Shown here: one piece after another, positions 61,064-64,000 of the stretch
Layout of the letters: every line of letters starts with the position of its first letter
Numbering within the stretch: position 1 is the stretch's first letter
Assembly: GCA_049522755.1 (NCBI GenBank)
Contig: JBEKNN010000004.1
Location: forward strand, 24,005-88,004
Origin: PALSA-243 sp049522755
GTDB lineage: Bacteria > Acidobacteriota > Terriglobia > Bryobacterales > Bryobacteraceae
Length of the DNA stretch: 64,000 nt
Reading direction: 5' to 3'
Notes under the pieces: generated by a model
Databases searched by the model: none
Told to the model about the DNA's origin: nothing
The model's input: only the letters and a program-made list of their open reading frames with translations
Program-made: the position numbers and the translations under genes

Positions 61064-61449
61064 AGGGGGGACTCGTCCATTAGAATATCAGACATTATTC
61101 GGCCGTCCGCATTCTGTTGATTCTGCGTTGAACTGACGGTGTTTAGAGTCGCCTAGTGATACGTCTGGAGCGCGTATCCTCCAAATACTGTCCAATCGGC
61201 TAAGGGAGCACCGGCAGGATTGGAAGCACGCACCCGGCGTAACTCTCCAGGGGTCGCCAGAACTTCTCTGGGGGCACTCAACCACGCCTCCCCGTTGAGG
61301 GGACAGGCTGGGGAAGCCCCAAATGCGTCCAGGAGGCATCCGGTAGCACGGCCAAACCGGCAATTCTGGGTTGTGGTAAGCGCTTTGAGAGGGCTCCGAC
61401 CAGACCACCCGAGCTGGCAAGCAAGAGGGGAAAATGTACTGTACAAGCG
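61064..61449. other. Intergenic region carrying repeat element copy 1
   Basis: About 390 bases without a credible gene. The part from 61240 to 61374 is a diverged copy of the element at 62323-62445. Short frames on both strands cross it without ribosome sites. Confidence 0.5.
61240..61374. repeat. Diverged direct repeat flanking an orphan gene, copy 1
   Basis: The core (61295-61370) aligns with 62362-62440 over about 75 bases by eye: GGGGACAGGCTGGGGAAGCC, AAATGCGTCCAGGAGGCATC and GGCCAAACCGGCAATTC have matching blocks in the second copy. The outer part (AACTCTCCAGG) matches AACTTTCCAGG in copy 2. Both copies have the same orientation. Confidence 0.6.
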
Positions 61450-62298
61450 ATGTCCACAAGTAGAATGAGTCCGAAAACCCGGCGCAGGACGCTATCTGCC
61501 AGAGCGCACACCGTCCGCAACATGCGAACGTATTTTCAGAGCATAGATTGGGCGGCGTGGTGGGCCGAGTGGTACCTGGAGGTGGAAGAGCAGTGCCGCC
61601 CGCGGTGGCGCGCACTATGGCCTTTCGTCAAGAGCAGGACCGCGGTTCGATCCCAACAGGAATTTCTGATGTGGTACCTGGGGCCGGAAGAGGAGAACGT
61701 CAAGACGGAGTATTATCGGCACATTGCTCCGAAACCGGTGGATTGGGTCAAGCGGCGATCATCGGGCGGGTGGTTCAACGAAACAAACCTAAAAGCTATG
61801 GGAGCCGATATCACGCGCCGCATGAACGCTCTCGACGCATTGAGGGAATCGGGCAACAAGTTCGGTTTGCAATTCCTGTCCAGGGCGGCGATGCTGGCGC
61901 AGAAAATCGACGAAACGTTCCGGGGGGAGTTCTTCGTTCCGGGTCTGAGCCCGAAGGAAAATCAGGCGCGGGCCGAAACGTATATGGCGTTGCATGAGCG
62001 CGTGCTTAGCTACTACGCCAGCGCTCAAGATTTGTACGCTAAATCCCACGGCATAAACTTCGACGACATGGCGGGGCTGGTGAAATTGATGGAGGCAGCC
62101 ACCATCGGGGCGTCCATAACGGCCGGCATGGAAAGCAAGGAAACGCCGCAGCAGGCGGCGGTCAGATCAGCCGTGGAACTGATGTTGGCCAAAGTGGCCA
62201 AGCATCCCAAGGTCCGGGAGCTGATTCCGCCCGAGATTGAAGGCGCGATAGTGGGAGCGGTCGCAGAGCAGCAAGCGTCGGGCCGCGCGCATAAGTAA
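61450..62298 (+). CDS. Unrecognised soluble protein flanked by repeats
   Basis: 282 residues. It begins with a basic stretch (SPKTRRRTLSARAHTVRNMR) and may truly start at a later Met (MRTYFQSIDWAAWWAEWYLE). The first half is rich in Trp and Arg, the second helical (LQFLSRAAMLAQKIDETF, ETYMALHERVLSYYASAQDL, VRSAVELMLAKVAKHPKVRE). No signal peptide, membrane helix or known motif is seen. Two diverged copies of a ~120-bp element flank it in the same orientation, suggesting it may have arrived as a unit. Confidence 0.65.
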   Translation: MSTSRMSPKTRRRTLSARAHTVRNMRTYFQSIDWAAWWAEWYLEVEEQCRPRWRALWPFVKSRTAVRSQQEFLMWYLGPEEENVKTEYYRHIAPKPVDWVKRRSSGGWFNETNLKAMGADITRRMNALDALRESGNKFGLQFLSRAAMLAQKIDETFRGEFFVPGLSPKENQARAETYMALHERVLSYYASAQDLYAKSHGINFDDMAGLVKLMEAATIGASITAGMESKETPQQAAVRSAVELMLAKVAKHPKVRELIPPEIEGAIVGAVAEQQASGRAHK

Positions 62299-62322
62299 GA
62301 TGAACTAGTCGGGCCAAAACAG

Positions 62323-62445
62323 GCAACTTTCCAGGGCGCAGGCGCCAAATCACGGCCCCCTGGCCGGGGGACGGACTGGGAGGCCCAAAATGCGAGCAGG
62401 AGGGCACCCACCAGCGGGCCAAACCGGGCAATTCCGCCCGTTTGG
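62323..62445. repeat. Diverged direct repeat flanking an orphan gene, copy 2
   Basis: Second copy of the element at 61240-61374. It contains its own internal direct repeat: GGGCCAAAACAGGCAACTT (from 62311) and GGGCCAAACCGGGCAATTC (from about 62416). A GC-rich hairpin (GGCCCCC and GGGGG) lies in the middle. Confidence 0.6.
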
Positions 62446-62478
62446 GGCGCGGGAACTTGGAGCGCCGAGGTTTCACTG

Positions 62479-64000
62479 CTACCGCTTGAGGGTAAAGATT
62501 CCGTAGTCGTCGAAACAGGCACCGGATGTAACGAAGTAAGTACCGTCGATGGTGTTGCCATCCGTTTGCACCGTTCCGGAGAGCGATGCCAATTCGATTC
62601 CGCTAATGGTTATCGTGGCGCTGATAGTGCTACCGGTGATTGTTCCCGACAGCGGCCCTCCAGGAAAGCAGACCGAGTTGAGCACTATAGATCCCTTGAG
62701 CGCGGTACCGGTTTGAGCGAGCGTGGCGGACATTGTTCCAACGACGCCAGTTGGAATTGAGCCCCAAGCTCCGGTCCAGCTTCCCGTTAGTGCGGCCTGA
62801 ACAGGGGCCACGGTGAAGTACATTGTAGTATAGGTGCTATGGCCCCCCGACGCGTTGATCGCCTCCACTGCCCAAGCGTAGGTCGCTCCGTTCACGAGTG
62901 TTGGGGAGGTGATCGAAGTCGTGGTGGTGAGTTGATTCAGAACGGCCGCCACGATCGAGCTGTTAACCATGACAACCTGGTACCCAGTTGCCCCTGGAGA
63001 TGCGTTCCAACTCAAGGTCGGCGTTAGGCTATTCACGGTCACGCCGGGCGGTACAGTGCTTCCCGGCGACAACCCAGTCGGCTCGGGCGGAACCGGCGCG
63101 CTCACAGGCGAAACACTTAAGTTGATAGGGTTCGAGCTTCCTCCACCCGGTGGCGGATTGGACACAACCACGGAAAGGCTTCCGGCTGTAGCCAGGTCCG
63201 CAGCACTAAGCACAATCGTTAACTGAGCGCTGTTAATGAAGGATGTGTTGTGCGTGACGCCATTGAAGGCGACCGTTGAACCAGCGACGAATCCACTGCC
63301 GTTGATCGTGAGCACGAGCGGGTTAGATCCGGCTGTGGCTGAAGACGGCGAAAGGCTTGTTATCGAGGGCTGAGGATTGGGGGCGGTAGAAACGATGAAA
63401 TTCATTGACTGCGAACCGCCTCCACCAGGTGATGGATTATTAACCATGACCGGAAATGTTCCAACGGTGGCAAGATCCGACGCGCTGAGAGTGATCGTCA
63501 GTTGTCCGCTGCCAAGCAGAGACGGCGGATGGGGCGCCCCGTTGAAAGTAACGGTTGACGATGAGATGAAACCACTGCCGTTGATGGTGAGCACGAGCGG
63601 GTTGGAGCCGATAGTAGCCGAGGATGGCGACAAGCTCGTGATCGAAGGTTGCGGTTTGGGGAGCTGAATCGCAACCGTCACCGTGTTTGAAACGGCGCCA
63701 CCGATTGAAACTATCAACGGGGCAACGCCCGCGACTATTCCGGCGGGCACCTGCGCGTCGATTTGGTACAGTCCCACATTGCCTGGGGCAAGGCCCGAGA
63801 AGAGAACCGGCGCAGTTACTCCGCTAATGGTGACCGTGGGCGTGGCCGACGTTTGCGAAAGAGGACTACTAGATGCAGCCGTACCGGTCGCCGGTTGATT
63901 CGTGACTGCGCCCAAGCCGATGCAGTAGATCTGAATCACGCCACCTATAGTGACGGGATTTGTTGGACCCACGATGTTATAACTGGAATCAAGTATTGCT
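62479..64000 (-). CDS. Secreted IPT/TIG and FN3 protein with Solibacter-type domain, N-terminus cut
   Basis: The frame is open to base 64000, so the gene starts outside the window; at least 507 residues are visible. The first ~110 match the TIGR03437-type domain (IGGVIQIYCIGLGAVTNQPA, GLAPGNVGLYQIDAQVPAG). Two IPT/TIG-like units follow, both with ITSLSPSSAT and SNPLVLTINGSGF. A fibronectin-type III-like part comes next (SLTPTLSWNASPGATGYQVV), then a C-terminal beta domain starting ALTGSWTGAWG with three cysteines. It is probably a secreted surface protein. Confidence 0.88.
   Translation of the reverse strand, partial: AILDSSYNIVGPTNPVTIGGVIQIYCIGLGAVTNQPATGTAASSSPLSQTSATPTVTISGVTAPVLFSGLAPGNVGLYQIDAQVPAGIVAGVAPLIVSIGGAVSNTVTVAIQLPKPQPSITSLSPSSATIGSNPLVLTINGSGFISSSTVTFNGAPHPPSLLGSGQLTITLSASDLATVGTFPVMVNNPSPGGGGSQSMNFIVSTAPNPQPSITSLSPSSATAGSNPLVLTINGSGFVAGSTVAFNGVTHNTSFINSAQLTIVLSAADLATAGSLSVVVSNPPPGGGSSNPINLSVSPVSAPVPPEPTGLSPGSTVPPGVTVNSLTPTLSWNASPGATGYQVVMVNSSIVAAVLNQLTTTTSITSPTLVNGATYAWAVEAINASGGHSTYTTMYFTVAPVQAALTGSWTGAWGSIPTGVVGTMSATLAQTGTALKGSIVLNSVCFPGGPLSGTITGSTISATITISGIELASLSGTVQTDGNTIDGTYFVTSGACFDDYGIFTLKR

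Overview
The window (about 60% GC, no rRNA or tRNA seen) looks like a chromosome segment of an Acidobacteriota member, most likely of the Bryobacterales/Solibacter type. The basis is the set of protein families: an acidobacterial VWFA-type secreted protein, two proteins with Solibacter-type C-terminal domains (TIGR03437-like), a DUF1501 plus cytochrome/DUF1549/DUF1553 pair, a histone-H1-like Lys/Ala-rich protein, an UnbV/ASPIC remnant and many small secreted proteins. Assignments come from reading motifs; no database search was possible.

Layout. 1-4.7 kb: a truncated H1-like gene, then a + strand cassette of a peptidoglycan-binding protein, a small acidic protein, a full-length protein-arginine deiminase (PAD) closely resembling animal PADs, and a small secreted protein; the last three are joined by ATGA overlaps. 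4.8-13.4 kb, mostly - strand: DUF1501 and DUF1553 pair, an amidase and a large HPII-type catalase, with gene relics between. 13.4-15.6 kb: penicillin-acylase-type Ntn hydrolase. 16.2-24.5 kb: one tight + strand respiratory operon encoding a caa3-type oxidase (CtaC with fused cytochrome c, CtaD, CtaE), a membrane protein, a diheme cytochrome c lipoprotein, a Rieske protein, a cytochrome b with fused cytochrome c, CtaG and the heme O synthase CtaB, i.e. a quinol-to-oxygen chain in one transcript. 24.6-27.1 kb: VWFA protein, monoheme cytochrome c, YCII protein.

27.2-31.6 kb, - strand: DUF3108 protein, FAD-dependent oxidoreductase, ABC exporter and subtilisin-like protease. The last three match the maturation trio QhpG/QhpF/QhpE of quinohemoprotein amine dehydrogenase, but no structural subunit or radical-SAM partner lies in the window. 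31.7-35.6 kb: MFS exporter, peptide deformylase, CPBP protease, BamE-like protein. 35.6-39.8 kb: soluble PAS histidine kinase, CheY-like regulator, NtrC-type regulator and an atypical receiver. 40-43.6 kb: small membrane and secreted proteins, then ispD-ispF and a PIN/TRAM membrane protein. 44.2-47.3 kb: a GAF-AraC regulator, a small basic protein and a sensorless sigma-54 activator, the last two preceded by the same ~38-bp repeat. 48-53.2 kb: a hydrolase lacking its nucleophile, a MetE-like protein, two tandem AhpD-like proteins and an aldehyde dehydrogenase. 53.4-56.9 kb: a solute-binding lipoprotein paired with a sensor kinase, then a frameshifted TMEM175-type channel gene. 57-64 kb: two large secreted repeat proteins, a cupin pseudogene, a class V aminotransferase, and an unrecognised gene flanked by two diverged copies of a ~120-bp element. 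Palindromic hairpin pairs sit in several intergenic gaps.

The two most interesting systems are the PAD cassette (617-4737) and the orphan Qhp-like maturation trio (27233-30853).
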